This document shows, piece after piece, positions 30,746 through 43,646 of a stretch of DNA of 64,000 bases. The notes below the pieces were generated by a model. It had not been told where the DNA came from. It did no database searches and saw only the letters and a list, made by a program, of their open reading frames with translations. Position numbers and translations under genes: made by a program. Origin of the DNA: Maribacter litopenaei (lineage in GTDB: Bacteria > Bacteroidota > Bacteroidia > Flavobacteriales > Flavobacteriaceae); the NCBI RefSeq assembly GCF_025244665.1, contig NZ_CP104205.1, positions 372,001 to 436,000 of the forward strand, given 5' to 3'. Every line of letters begins with the position of its first letter. Position 1 is the first letter of the stretch.

Positions 30746-30775
30746 AAAAAGCGGACGTTTTAACGTCCGCTTTTT
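30746..30775. terminator. Terminator between the PA2169-like gene and dnaE
   Basis: AAAAAGCGGACGTT-TTAACGTCCGCTTTTT, a perfect long stem with A and T flanks. It lies 20 bp after the stop of the four-helix-bundle gene. Confidence 0.9.
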
Positions 30776-30795
30776 CAGCAAATTTAATATAATGC

Positions 30796-31253
30796 TTAGG
30801 AGACTGCCTCTTCATATATCTTGGCATTGTTCAATGCTTCCTTTATTTCGTTTCTATGCTTTTTCAGCATATTCTCAGTCGAAGGAGCAAGCACCATGTC
30901 ATCGTCATTTAAGATTTCATTGTACTCTTCCGGACTTGCTTTTTCCCCTCTTTCAACTTCCTCCAATATCCTTTCGGTATCATCGCTGGTGAAAGTAGTA
31001 GTGAAATTCATCCAAGTCCTGTGTAGGTCTCCTTTGATGCTTCCGCCTTTATCTCGGCAATTCGCCAAAGGTCTGTATTTCCTTTTTGAGCTCATGGCCA
31101 AAATTATAGCGCTGTTGAACTTTATCGGCCAAGAATTTCTTTACGGTTGGATTATTTACCTTATCTTGTGCTAGTTTATAGCCTTTCTCGGCATCATATG
31201 TTCTCGGTTAGTAAGTCGTTTAATCTATTTGAAATTTTTTCTGAATACTTCAT
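30796..31253 (-). CDS. PA2169/DUF2383-type four-helix-bundle protein (two frameshifts)
   Basis: From the ATG at 31253 (MKYSEKISNRLNDLLTEN) the frame shifts near 31195 to YDAEKGYKLAQDKV...NFGHELKKEIQTFGELP, then at 31052-31057 (TCTCGG for TCTGG) to DKGGSIKGDLHRTWMNFTTT. Correction gives 151 residues. The family is a ferritin-like helical bundle with stress-linked expression in Gammaproteobacteria and Bacteroidota; function unknown. The DKGG-S-hxGxxHRxW block is typical. A terminator separates it from dnaE. Confidence 0.82.
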
Positions 31254-31431
31254 AATGTCTCTTATCATTTAAATTTACTATCGTTATTGTCTCTCAATAA
31301 CTACACTAACTAAGATATAAGAATTTCTCGGGAACACAAGTATTTACGGGGGGGTTTGCATAGGTTTAACGTTATTTGCGAGAGTGTCTTAATGTATTTA
31401 ACATCCTGGAATTGATTTTTTAGCTTTATTC

Positions 31432-31463
31432 GTTGCCAAATCAAACTAATTAAATTACATTTG
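31432..31463 (+). promoter_or_regulatory. Putative rpsP promoter
   Basis: A TACATTTG box (31456-31463) matches the Bacteroidota minus-7 consensus TAnnTTTG, with TTGCC at 31432 about 19 bp upstream as a minus-33 element. The rpsP ATG is 67 bp downstream. Nothing else is seen in the 276-bp spacer 31254-31529. Confidence 0.6.
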
Positions 31464-31529
31464 CAGCCCTTTTTCAAGGATAAATAGAATTAATAACCAA
31501 GGGTCGGGCACCCTACAAATTAATATGAT

Positions 31530-32113
31530 ATGCCAGTTAGGATTAGATTACAGAGACACGGTAAAAAAGGTAAACCATTTTATTGGGTGGTTGCCGCTGA
31601 TTCAAGAGCCAAACGTGATGGAAAATTCTTGGAAAAATTAGGAATCTACAATCCTAATACGAACCCTGCTACGATAGAGCTGGATGTTGATAGTTCTGTT
31701 AAATGGTTACAAAACGGTGCGCAACCAACAGATACTGCAAAAGCGATTCTTTCTTACAAAGGAGTTCTTTTAAAGAGACACTTATTAGGAGGTGTTGCCA
31801 AAGGTGCTTTGACGGAAGATCAAGTAGAGGAAAAATTCAATGCATGGATTTCTGAAAAGGAGGCTGCCATAGATGCTAAAAAAGGTGGATTGGACAAAGC
31901 AAAAGAAGAAGCCAAGGCAAAAGCATTGGCTGCTGAAAAAGAAATAAATGAGAAGAGAGCTGCTGAAGCTGCGGCTGCTGCACTTCCGGAAACTCGGAAG
32001 GAGAAAGTGCAGAGGAAGAAGTTGAAGCTGTAGAGGAAGCACCTGAAGTACCGGAAGAGGCTCCTGCCGCTCCTGAGATGAAAGAGGAAGAAGCTCCAAA
32101 AGAAGGCGAGTAG
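31530..32113 (+). CDS. rpsP: 30S ribosomal protein S16 with acidic tail (one frameshift)
   Basis: Small-subunit ribosomal protein. The core MPVRIRLQRHGKKGKPFYWVV and the end of the conserved part (LLKRHLLGG) are clear. A Lys/Ala/Glu-rich extension follows. The frame breaks at 31994 (ACTCGGAAGG, probably from ACTCCAGAAGG); correction continues in an acidic run rich in E, A and P (SAEEEVEAVEEAPEVPEE) ending KEGE at 32113. The protein is 194 residues against about 80 in E. coli. Long tails on S16 are usual in Bacteroidota. rimM follows by 8 bp. Confidence 0.95.
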
Positions 32114-32121
32114 TTTTAACG

Positions 32122-32648
32122 ATGCGAAAGGAAGATTGTTTCTACCTAGGCAAAATCGTTTCAAAATATAGTTTTAAGGGTGAAGTCCTAGTTAAGTTGG
32201 ACACAGACGACCCCGAGATTTACGAAAATATGGAATCAGTATTTGTTTCATTGGGAAACAATCTGGTTCCATTTTTTATTAAACGTTCCCGCCTTCACAA
32301 ATCCAACTTACTTCGTATCGATTTTGAAGAAGTGAAGGACGAGTCCGATGCGGACAGAATCATGCGCTGTGAACTTTACCTTCCCTTAACTATGTTGCCC
32401 AAACTATCGGGAAATAGGTTTTATTATCACGAAGTTATCGGATTTGCTGTATTGGACGATATCCATGGAGATATTGGTGTTATTGAAGGAGTGAACGATG
32501 CCACTTCCCAAGCACTTTTTGAAATAAGAAAAGGGGACAAACAATTGTTGGTCCCCATCAATGATGAAATTATTAAAAAAGTAGACCGTCAAGGCAAAAG
32601 CATTTACGTTTCTACTCGGAAGGTCCGGTAGACCTTTATCTTTCTTAA
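32122..32648 (+). CDS. rimM: Ribosome maturation factor RimM (one frameshift at the 3' end)
   Basis: Assembly factor for the 30S head that binds S19. It has the N-terminal beta barrel with YLGKIVSKYSFKGEVLVKLDT and the C-terminal PRC-type barrel with YYHEVIGFAVLDD and LLVPINDEIIKKVD. The frame breaks at 32616 in ACTCGGAAGG, the same string as in rpsP. Correction gives STPEGPVDLYLS and 175 residues, ending at 32648, 4 bp into the convergent epimerase gene. rpsP-rimM is a conserved operon. Confidence 0.95.
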
Positions 32649-33686
32649 CTTTCCAGTGCTTCTTTGGCGAATGCCAAGCATTTCTTTACCTCGGCAATGG
32701 CATCCGAACCTTCGGGAATATCATATTCCAATTCTATTGTAGCGGGAAAGGAATAGTTGTTGTCCCTCATCATTTGCAAGGCATCCACTAAAGGAGTGTC
32801 TCCTTGGCCCCAAACCACATTGCCTTGGCCATGTTCAGGAGTTTGCCTATCCTTTACGTGCATGCTTTTGATGTGATCGTGTTTTTCCTTGATAATATTC
32901 AAGGGGGCTTCATTTCCAGCAGCAACAAAATGTCCTAAATCCAAGTTAAGCGCATTGTATTTGGATTGTTCCAAGGCTGTGTCCCAAAAGGTGGGTGTTT
33001 GTTGGGTATGGCCGTGGTACGCTACATAGATTCCATGTTTGGCGGCCATTTCCCCTAGTTTTTTGGTATGTTCGTCATCACTGGGATGTTCCAGGGTAAC
33101 ATGGGAGGCCCCTAAAGCTTTGGCCGCCTTGAATCCATAGTTGATTTCGTCGTCTGTATTGTCTTTGCCAAAGGCACTGGGTTTAAAGGCATAAATACTC
33201 ACCCCGGCATCGTTGTACATCTTTTTCAATTCTTCGAATTTGTCCATGGAAACTTTGGATCTCCATTCTGCAACCTGCGAATTGTATGCGGCCATCTCTT
33301 TTTTAAGATTGTCAAACTCCTTTTCTTCTTCGGCTGTTAGTTCCCCATTTCTACTCTTTCGCATGAACCCAAAAAAAGTATACCTATCTACTGGACTTTC
33401 CGGTTTTCCAGCAAAGGATTCCGCAGGGTCGCCCATAAGCTCAATTGCACTGATGCCACAATCCAATATATATTTCAGTGTAGCTTCCGCACTTTGGTCT
33501 CGGCATACTTCTAAAGGAATAGGTGATCACCCCAATTTGTACACCCTTTATCTTAGAATTTGGCTTGATGGATGTTAAGCTGTTATTGGCAAAAAGGTTT
33601 GGACCTAACAAGGTTGTGCCCAAGGCCAAGGCAGAAGAGCTTGCAATAAAATTTCTTCTTGAAACCGTATGTTTTTTCTTGTTCAT
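32645..33686 (-). CDS. Sugar phosphate isomerase/epimerase, Tat-exported (one frameshift)
   Basis: TIM-barrel (AP endonuclease 2-like) protein with a twin-arginine signal (SRRNFIASSSALALG). Conserved pieces include GVQIGVITYSFRSM, ASHVTLEHPS, YVAYHGHTQQ, LDLGHFVAAG and KSMHVKDRQ, which supply metal-binding Glu, His and Asp residues. The break at 33498-33503 (TCTCGG for TCTGG on the plus strand) is repaired to SMPDQSAEATLKYI, giving 346 residues. It follows the PVC-type haem gene by 25 bp, so both probably act in periplasmic sugar breakdown. The substrate is unknown. Confidence 0.88.
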
Positions 33687-33711
33687 AATACTAGTGCTTT
33701 ATATTAAATAT

Positions 33712-36518
33712 TTATTTGACATATCCATAAATTTTCATTTGTCGCATAGACCATGGTATTTCATGGTCTTCCTGAGATCCAAAATTCTCAGTAAGTTTCA
33801 TACGTACAAATTTTGTCTCAATAGGTTCAAATACCAATGACACATCGGCCTGCTCGCCCTTGCCATTTTTAATTTCCTTCCAAGAATTTCCATCTGTGGA
33901 TGTTTCCGGAATATAACCACGGGGATAGGTATGCAAAGGAGGGGGAGCATCGGGTCGCCAACCTCTTGATATAGGGGTTGCATTGTAGTGAAGTTCGGAA
34001 ATATTCATAATCTCCGGAAATTCAATTTGATACCACATGTCCTTTTCCTGGTTACCGCCTGTACTCCATCCTTCAAAGTTGAAAGCACTATTGGGCGATG
34101 CCCTACCACCTATGCGAGTAGGGACGGAATGGCTGGCCGTAATTTTCCAACCTTCGTTAGGAATCAGTATCTGAGGCACGGAATGTACTAATTCTTCATA
34201 GGTGTATGGTGCATCTTTTCCCGTGGTTTTGTCCCTTACTTTTTTTACATCATCTGCCGTAACTAAGGTTCCTTCGTTGGATAAGTTGGTACGGATATAA
34301 GATACAATAGCTGCAATCCATTCGTCAGACTGTTCTTCATTGCCCACCATAATGCCTGCTGGGTAGGTTTTCCCTTCAAGAGGGCCTTCAAGTCCGTGCA
34401 TGACCGTTTTTATGGCGTATTACGGGTGCGCTTGTACTCGAGCCGAACCACTCAAAGGTGGCGCCATGACCAAGCCGTCGCCCACATGTGTACCCATGCC
34501 ATCGTTTCCATGACATTGAACACACAATTCGTTGAAAATTACCCGCCCTTTTTCCAATGAATTTTTCTGTGCATCCGTAAGTTGGTTGTTTCCCACCTCC
34601 CACCAATTCCTAACTTCTTTAGGTTCCAGTATTTGTGTTCCTATGGTCTGTATTCCTTTTGCTCTATTAGTTTTGAGGAGTGCTGTTAAGGACTGGTCCA
34701 AAGAAGGAACCTCTAAAATATGCGCCGTTAAAATAGCCTGCAGGGCCACGTCCACATTATCATCCTTTAGCATTTTTAAATAAGTGTCCCCAAAGGATTT
34801 ATTGCCCGACTTATAAAGGGTTTCACTCACCCGTAGCGCCTGTACCCGAATACGTGGATTTGGATCGTTCAGGAGTTCTTTAACCATTTCAGGTCTAAGA
34901 GAAGAAAGTCCTTCCAAACTCCGGAGGGCATGGGCACGGGCCAACAGATTATCACTTTCGCGTACCATCCTTTCCAGTGCCGGAACTATACTTTTGTCTT
35001 GGGACAGTACAATCAATTGCTGCGCCTGGTCACGCCACCAACCATTGGGGTGTTCCGGATGCTTGACAAGTTGTGCGGGCGTTTCATTGAGCATGTTCGG
35101 TTGCGTCTTGTCCCGTTCCATGCTATCATGGATAATCCGCCATATACGTCCTAAACCAATGACCTTGTCCAATTGATATTGTTCAATTTTTGCTCGTAGG
35201 TAGGTACCTTTTTGTGCCCATTGTCCCTCTTGGATGATGCCATGATACATATCCGTTATATAAAGTGTGCCGTCCGGCGCAGTCGTCATATCTACTGGAC
35301 GAAACAAGGGATCCAGTGGAACGCAGGAACTCTGATTTTTCATTTTGGAATGCGTTGTGCAAGGTGGTGATGCCTTCGTGGACCACCGGATCAACCTGTC
35401 GAACAATCCGGGCTACAGGTTCTCCATAGAACAATTGCCCATATAATTCTTTTGGTAATCTATCGCCCCGATAAATATCGTTTCCAGCTGCTCCGGTAAC
35501 CCGTTTGGGGCCACCATTGTTTTCACGTACCCGGTCCATTCCTTCTTGGAGGTCACCTATCAAGACAGGGGCGCCCCAAGGTTCCTCAAAGCCTTCGGCA
35601 TAATTGTCTTCATAATTGAAATTACCGTAATGAACAGGTTGTTGAAATTGTGAAGGAAGTCCACTGGCACCTCCCAGGAACCAAACCTTGCCATCATCGT
35701 CATGTGTTACACCCCATTGTGCTCTATTGTACCCCGTATTTTCACGAATAACCCCTGTAGGTGTTTCCCTGACCCGAAAGGCATTATAAGTGCTATATAG
35801 CCAATTATCCATGTTGTAGTACATAAAGGCTTGTTGGTGTTCAACGTTGCCTGATCTACCGTAATTTGTAGTGAACAACTCCTTTTTGTCGGCTTTGCCA
35901 TCACCATTGGTGTCCGAAAACTTGTAAACATTATCCTCATCTGAATTCATGGTCAGTACGGCATCCTTTCCATAGGGCAGTACAAAACGGGGAAAAATAA
36001 GACTGTCCACGAAGACCGTTCCTGATTCATAAACCCCGTCATTATCCGTATCCTCCCATCTCGGAGATTCTACTCGTTGGTTCCAAAGTACCGTCAGAAT
36101 CAGCCGTAAGCATATACGTGCGTAATTCAAGCACAAACATTCTACCATTACCATCAAAAGCGATGGCTCCGGGTTGTTCAATTTGAGGTTCGGTAAGGAT
36201 GGGTTCTATGTGATATCCTTCCGGCAACAAAAACTTTTTGGCTTCTTCTTCCGGATATAGGGGAAGAACCGGTGATTTGGGTTCCAAATCTGCCCCTTTC
36301 CAATCTTCATGCTCCGGGTCAACACCTTCGGGAAGGGAAACAACCGGAAGGGAATCGGACATGGAAGAAATAACATCAGCAATGGCATCCCTTTCTTTCT
36401 TCTCGGAAGTACAACTTACACTAAGTAAGGCAAATAGAAGGGGTAAAAAAAAGACAAAACTACAAACGCTTTGTCGATGGCTATTTTTCTTGGTCATTAA
36501 CATTTTGGCCTGGGTCAT
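33712..36518 (-). CDS. PVC-type haem-binding dehydrogenase-like lipoprotein (three breaks)
   Basis: A multi-domain lipoprotein (signal ending LLSVSCTS). It has an N-terminal beta-propeller of the membrane-bound dehydrogenase type (DTDNDGVYESG, DTNGDGKADKKELF, GNDIYRGDRLP), a HEAT-repeat region, one cytochrome c site C-V-Q-C-H with GNDGMGTHVGDGLVMAPPLSG, and a C-terminal discoidin-like (F5/8 C) domain. Breaks: 36059 (TCTCGG for TCTGG, restoring SRWEDTD), 35309 (GGATCC for GGTCC, restoring STGPLFRPVDM) and an in-frame TAA at 34420 (CCGTAA for CCAGAA, restoring AHPEYAIKTV). Corrected length is 934 residues. Such proteins are thought to oxidise sugars; the substrate here is unknown. Confidence 0.87.
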
Positions 36519-36598
36519 TCTTAAACTAAGTTCGGAAATTAACTATATTCATAGCATCTTACAAGCATTTTAACTATGACTTTATTGAAAAAGTGTCA

Positions 36599-38044
36599 AT
36601 GAAACAATTAAATTTTATAGGAATAACCTTTTTTATCTTTGTTTTTGTATCATCTTGTCAAGAATCGGGCAAAAATATAGATAAGAACCAAACTAGTGTT
36701 TCGCCCAACATTGTTTTAATTTTTACGGATGACCAAGGATATCATGATGTGGGAGTTTTTGGTGCCGACGATATCGATACCCCCAATTTGGATCAAATAG
36801 CCAAGGAAGGGCTTAAACTTACTAATTTTTACTCAGCACAAGCGGTATGTTCTGCTTCCGAGCCGGAATTTTAACCGGTTGCTATCCCAATAGAATCGGT
36901 ATTCATAATGCATTGATGCCCAACAGTGAAATTGGCTTGAATCCTGAGGAGACTACCATAGCTGAAATCCTAAAAGATCAAGGCTATGCCACCGGAATTT
37001 TTGGGAAATGGCATTTAGGCGATGCTCCGGAACTGATGCCCAATAACCATGGGTTTGATGAGTATTTTGGTATACCCTATTCCAATGATATGTGGCCTTT
37101 ACATCCCCAACAAGGGCCTGTATTTAATTTTGGACCACTGTATCTGTATGAAAACACAAAAATTTTGGACACGTTAACAGACCAATTCGACCTGACCAAA
37201 AGGATTACAAAGAGGAGCGTGGATTTCATCAACAAGAATAAGGACACTCCCTTTTTTTTGTATGTACCACATCCACAACCACACGTTCCTTTATTCGTTT
37301 CCGATACCTTTAAAGGAAAATCGGGGAGGGGTTTGTACGGGGATGTAATCATGGAGTTGGACTGGTCGGTTGGGGAAATTCTAAAAGCCTTGGAGGAAAA
37401 CGGATTGACCGAAAATACCATGGTGATTTTTACTTCTGATAACGGATCGTGGCTTTCCTATGGTAACCATGCCGGTAGTGCCTATCCACTTAGGGAAGGT
37501 AAAGGTACGGCCTGGGAAGGGGGACAGCGGGAACCATTTTTGATCAAGTACCCTAAGAAAATACCTGTAGGAAGAGTGGTCGACGCCCCGGTCATGGCTA
37601 TCGATATTTTGCCTACCATTGTGGAGGCGACCAAAGCGAAGTTGCCTAAAAAGAAAATCGATGGTAAAAGTGCTTGGGGTTTATTCACTGGAAAGACCGA
37701 TGATAGCCCTCAAGAAGCTTATTTCTATTACTATCGGGTAAATGAATTGTTCGGTGTACGATATGGAAAATGGAAACTGTATTTTCCACACACGTACAGA
37801 ACTATGGAGGGTCAGGAACTTGGAAAGGATGGTCTGCCAGGTAATTATAAAATGGTTGATTTGGAAGAAATTGAGCTGTATGATTTGGAGAAAGATGAAA
37901 GTGAAACAAGAAATATAGCAAATGAGCATCCGTGAAGTTGTTGAAAAAATAAAAACAATGGCAGACGAAATGCGTGCCGAGCTTGGCGACAGCCTTAAAG
38001 GTATTGAGGGTACCGAAAGAAGGGAGCCTGGTAAGGTCAAATAG
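36599..38044 (+). CDS. Sulfatase, S1 family lipoprotein (two frameshifts)
   Basis: Periplasmic sulfatase hydrolysing sulfate esters. The lipoprotein signal ends [10 protein letters not shown], followed by [19 protein letters not shown] (metal-binding Asp pair). The formylglycine motif is broken at 36858: TCCGAG should be TCCAGAG, restoring [28 protein letters not shown] and FTSDNGSW supply the other active-site residues. A second error at 37930-37935 (CCGTGAA for CCAGAA) restores the tail NEHPEVVEKI to 38044. Total 481 residues. The GTG at 36593 is in frame, but ATG 36599 fits the signal better. It is divergent from the PVC-type gene, suggesting a sulfated polysaccharide locus. Confidence 0.93.
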
Positions 38045-38070
38045 GTGATTTTCAAGACCATTATAAGCTA

Positions 38071-38102
38071 AAAAAGGCGACCGAATTTCGGTCGCCTTTT
38101 TA
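38071..38102. terminator. Convergent terminator between sulfatase and CHRD gene
   Basis: AAAAAGGCGACCGAA-TTTCGGTCGCCTTTTT, a perfect stem flanked by A and T runs; serves both directions. Confidence 0.93.
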
Positions 38103-38123
38103 TTTAGGTTTCATGAATTTTAA

Positions 38124-40077
38124 TTACTCATTGATTCCAATATCTGCTTGTGCAACCAAGGTAGCCAAGTCATCTCGGACTTAAATGTACATTAATGTAT
38201 CCATCAACATCCAGCACACCTTGATAACTGAAAGGTGTTTCATCATCCAAAATATCCACATGGGTTTTACTTATACCCGTTGTTCCATCTACAGGATTAA
38301 AGGTAAAGATGATAGGGCCGGTTTCAGCGGCACTGTTGGCATGAATATGTGCGGGATGCACTCCATCAGCAGGAGTTCCGGTCAGTTCGATAACTGCTAG
38401 GGCATCTCCGCTTACCCTTTCAAAAAAGGTGGCGTTTCCACTTATTCCGGGAACATCCACTGTATTCAAAGCATACGTCTTTGAAGTGCCGGTAAGTTCA
38501 TTTTCACCAATATCCCCTTGCGCTACTAGGGTACCCAAATCATCGGCACTTAAGTGAATATTGATATATCCGTCAATGATAAGTATGTCATCATATCCAA
38601 AAGCGGAGTCATCATCCAAAGTAGCTACATTGGTTTTGCTCATCCCCGTAGTTCCGTCAACAGGATTGAAGGTAAACAAAATGTCACCAGATTCTGCTGC
38701 ACTATTCCCGTGAATATGTCCGGGATGCATTCCACCATCCGGGGTTCCATCCAGCATGATGATTGCCAAAGCCTCTCCATTGAGGCGTTCAGCGAAGGTA
38801 GCCGTACCGGAAATAGTTGGTACCGCAACGGAACCTAGTTCATAGGTTTTGGATTCCCCGGTCAATTCATTCTGACCGATATCTCCTTGCGCTACTAAAG
38901 TGGCCAAATCGTCGGCACTTAAGTGAATATTTATATAACCATCAACTTCAAGAACTTGGGCATAACCAAAGGCGGTATCATCGTCCAAAGCAGCCACATT
39001 GGTCTTACTCATTCCGGTGGCACCGTCCACTGGGTTAAAGGTAAAGGCAATATCCCCACCTTCCGCTGCAGTGTTCATATGTATATGTCCAGGGTGAGTT
39101 CCATCTTCCGGAGTATTATTCAACATGATGGTTGCCAAAGCCTCACCATTAACTCTCTCCTCAAATGTGGCCGTACCATCAATACCTTCAACATCTACAG
39201 AACCTAATTCATAGGTTTTGGCTTCACCGGTCAATTCGTTCTGTCCTATATCACCTTGTGCTACTAAAGTTGCCAGGTTATCGGCACTTAAATGAATATT
39301 GATGTATCCATCATACGTAAGGACATCGTTATAACCAAAATCACTGTCATCGTCCAAGTTGGAAACGTTTGTTTTACTCATCCCTGTAGCACCATCCACT
39401 GGATTGAAGGTAAATGCGATATCACCGCCTTCTGCGGCCGTATTCATATGAATATGTCCTGGGTGCATACCATCTGCCGGCGTATTGTTCAATACTATAG
39501 TCGCCAAGGCCTCCCCATTAACACGTTCTGAAAATGTTGCCGTACCGCTAATTTCTTCAACAGCCACGCTTCCTAGTTCATAAACCTTGGTGTCGCCGGT
39601 CAACTCATTTTGCCCAATATCACCTTGCGCCACTAACGTTCCTAGGTCATCTGCACTAGTGTGTACATTAATATATCCATCAAAATCCAACAATTCTTCA
39701 TAGGAAATGGCTGTACCATCATCCAGTGTTGAAAAGGTAACGGAACTCATGCCGGTGGAACCGTCTACGGTTCCTAAAGTAATGGCAATATCCCCACCTT
39801 CTGCGGCCGTATTAAAATGAATGTGTGCTGGATGCATTCCACCACTCGGCGTATTCTGTAGTTCTAATTCAACGGTAATGGAATTGTCCCCGTTGTCTAC
39901 GAATTTTGCGGTACCTGTAATATCAGGATTGGAAACGGAGCTTAGTTGATAGGTTTCGGAATCTCCACCATCGATTATTGGAGGTATAAAATCACCATCG
40001 TCATCACTACAGGAGGTGAAGAGCATTGCGCCCATGACTATGGGCAGGATAAATCTGATTGTTTTTCTTAGTTTCAT
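38124..40077 (-). CDS. CHRD-domain lipoprotein with five tandem repeats (3'-end frameshift)
   Basis: Lipoprotein (signal then FTSCSDDDGD) composed of five CHRD modules of about 120 residues. Each has an HPxHIHxNxAAExG motif, a PVDGxTGMSKT block, a DGYINxHLS strand and a LGTLVAQGDIGxNELTG linker. CHRD domains occur in chordin and in bacterial secreted proteins; the His residues may bind metal, but function is unknown. Repeats 2 to 4 are the most alike, suggesting recent duplication. The frame breaks at 38174-38179 (TCTCGG for TCTGG); correction ends the protein with DDLATLVAQADIGINE at 38124, 650 residues. Confidence 0.92.
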
Positions 40078-40192
40078 AATAATTGTTTTTATGTATGTTT
40101 ATGTACGGAAGAATTTCCAAGGGGTTTGGTTTTTTTATTTTTTTTGAACCTATGGCCCTTTCCATTTTCAATACATTCCAAAAAACAATTCG

Positions 40193-40906
40193 TTGAAGGA
40201 TACTTTTTGCTTTAAAAAATTTAAAATTGACCAAGAACGTTGTGCCATGAAAATTGGAACCGATGGTGTCCTGCTAGGCGCTTGGACAACTGTCGAACAC
40301 AAACCACAATCTATATTGGATATTGGCGCTGGGACCGGCATTATTTCCTTAATGTTGGCCCAAAGATGCGATGCGCCTACAATCGATGCCATAGAAATCG
40401 ATGAAAATGCCTACGAACAGTGTGTCGACAATTTTGAGGCTTCACCTTGGGGCGACCGACTCTATTGCTACCATGCGGGATTGGACGAGTTCATGGATGA
40501 AATAGAGGATGAATACGACCTGATAGTAAGCAATCCACCATTTTATAGTGAAAAAGTAACAAGTGGAGATACAGCTAGAGACTGGGCACGCCAAAATGAG
40601 GCTCTTCCTTTTACAGAATTGATTGATGGCGCTTCTAAATTATTATCCGATGAAGGTCGTTTTTCAGTTATTATTCCATACAAGGAATCCGAAGAGTTCA
40701 TCAAACTTGCCTACGGAAAAGGATTGTATGCAATGAGAACCTGTAATGTTAAAGGGCATAAGGATGCTCCTTATAAGCGAAGCTTAATCGAGTTTTCAAG
40801 AACAAAGGTTGTAGTAAAAAAGGAAGAATTGACAATAGAAAAGGAAAGACATCTGTATACGAATGAATATGTAGCCCTGACCAAAGACTTTTACTTAAAA
40901 ATGTAA
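40193..40906 (+). CDS. trmN6: tRNA1(Val) A37 N6-methyltransferase
   Basis: SAM-dependent methyltransferase of the YfiC/TrmN6 type. It has FKKFKIDQERCAMKIGTDGV near the start, the SAM loop LDIGAGTGIISLMLAQR, acidic IEIDENA, and the N6-adenine catalytic motif in VSNPPFYSE (N-P-P-F). The proposed TTG start at 40193 gives 237 residues; no ATG lies nearby upstream in frame, so the start is uncertain. The gene is divergent from the CHRD gene and precedes the acyl-CoA dehydrogenase. Confidence 0.93.
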   Translation: MKDTFCFKKFKIDQERCAMKIGTDGVLLGAWTTVEHKPQSILDIGAGTGIISLMLAQRCDAPTIDAIEIDENAYEQCVDNFEASPWGDRLYCYHAGLDEFMDEIEDEYDLIVSNPPFYSEKVTSGDTARDWARQNEALPFTELIDGASKLLSDEGRFSVIIPYKESEEFIKLAYGKGLYAMRTCNVKGHKDAPYKRSLIEFSRTKVVVKKEELTIEKERHLYTNEYVALTKDFYLKM

Positions 40907-40956
40907 CTTTTTGTTTGTCTAATGTTATATTTTTACAAGACCTTTAAATTGTATCT

Positions 40957-42134
40957 ATGAGAAGCGACTTATTTGAAGCACCTGATTATTATCATTTGGA
41001 CGATTTGTTGTCCGATGAACACAAATTGGTACGTGATGCGGCCAGGCAATGGGTGAAAAGGGATATTTCTCCTATAATTGAAGAGTATGCCCAAAAGGCC
41101 GAATTTCCCAAACAAATTATCGGAGGATTAGCAGAAATAGGCGCTTTTGGCCCGTACATTCCTGAAGAATACGGCGGAGCTGGCCTTGACCAAATCAGTT
41201 ACGGACTAATCATGCAGGAAATTGAACGGGGTGATAGTGGTGTACGCTCTACTGCATCCGTTCAGTCCTCTTTAGTAATGTATCCTATCTATACGTATGG
41301 TACCGAAGAACAACGTAAAAAGTACCTTCCAAAATTGGCGAGTGGTGAGATGATGGGCTGTTTCGGTTTAACGGAGCCCAACCACGGCTCCAATCCCGGA
41401 GGTATGGAGACCAAGTTCAAGGATATGGGGGATCATTATTTGTTGAATGGGGCGAAACTGTGGATTTCCAATTCACCTTTTGCGGATATCGCCGTTGTTT
41501 GGGCTAAAAACGAGGAGGGAAGAATTCACGGATTAATAGTGGAACGTGACATGGAAGGATTTTCTACGCCGGAAACGCATAATAAATGGTCACTAAGGGC
41601 TTCGGCTACCGGCGAACTTATTTTTGATAACGTCAAAGTTCCCAAGGAAAATTTATTACCCAATAAATCGGGTTTAGGGGCTCCGTTAGGGTGTCCGGAT
41701 TCTGCTAGATATGGAATTTCTTGGGGAGCTATCGGTGCTGCCATGGACTGTTATGATACAGCTTTACGATACGCCAAGGAACGTGTTCAATTTGGCAAGC
41801 CCATAGCCGCCACTCAGCTCCAACAAAAAAAATTGGCCGAAATGATTACCGAGATTACCAAGGCCCAATTACTGGCTTTCCGATTGGGGCAACTAAAAAA
41901 TGAGGGTAGGGCCACGACGGCCCGATTTCCATGGCGAAGCGAAACAATGTGGAAATGGCCATCAATATTGCCAGGGAAGCTAGACAAGTATTGGGAGGTA
42001 TGGGAATCACCGGAGACTACAGCATTATGAGGCATATGATGAATCCGGAGAGCGTGATTACCTATGAGGGTACCCATGATATTCACCTATTGATTACTGG
42101 AGCGGATATTACCGGACACCAGGCATTTAAATAA
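40957..42134 (+). CDS. Acyl-CoA dehydrogenase, glutaryl-CoA dehydrogenase-like (one frameshift)
   Basis: FAD-dependent acyl-CoA dehydrogenase. Features include [37 protein letters not shown] (FAD-binding loop), [29 protein letters not shown], and the C-terminal catalytic region [15 protein letters not shown], in which YEGT carries the base Glu. This pattern matches glutaryl-CoA dehydrogenase (lysine/tryptophan breakdown), but the substrate is not proven. The break at 41922 (CCCGATT for CCCAGATT) restores [16 protein letters not shown] and gives 392 residues. A terminator follows. Confidence 0.92.
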
Positions 42135-42236
42135 ACATAACCAATTGCTTAGGTTAGCTTAACATTGCACCGAATATTGGTTTTACTTTTGTCCTGCATT
42201 TGATAAGATTCATGTAATTTTTTGAGTTAGTTAGCT

Positions 42237-42262
42237 AAAGCCGATGGGAGCATCGGCTTTTC
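42237..42262. terminator. Convergent terminator
   Basis: AAAGCCGATG-GGAG-CATCGGCTTTT between the acyl-CoA dehydrogenase (plus) and the GH1 gene (minus, ends 42291). Confidence 0.9.
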
Positions 42263-42290
42263 TATTTTATATGTCCCATAATAAGGATTG

Positions 42291-43638
<1,348 letters not shown>

Positions 43639-43646
43639 TTGGAGAC

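Noticed and set aside
5170-36518. Mass pseudogenization of the copper block and housekeeping genes
   Set aside because: dnaE, trxA, rpsP and rimM are broken in the same way and cannot be inactive; codon-level conservation continues on both sides of every break.
38124-40077. Repeated DNA here as a CRISPR-like array
   Set aside because: The repeat unit is about 360 bp and encodes in-frame CHRD domains; there are no short repeats with unique spacers.
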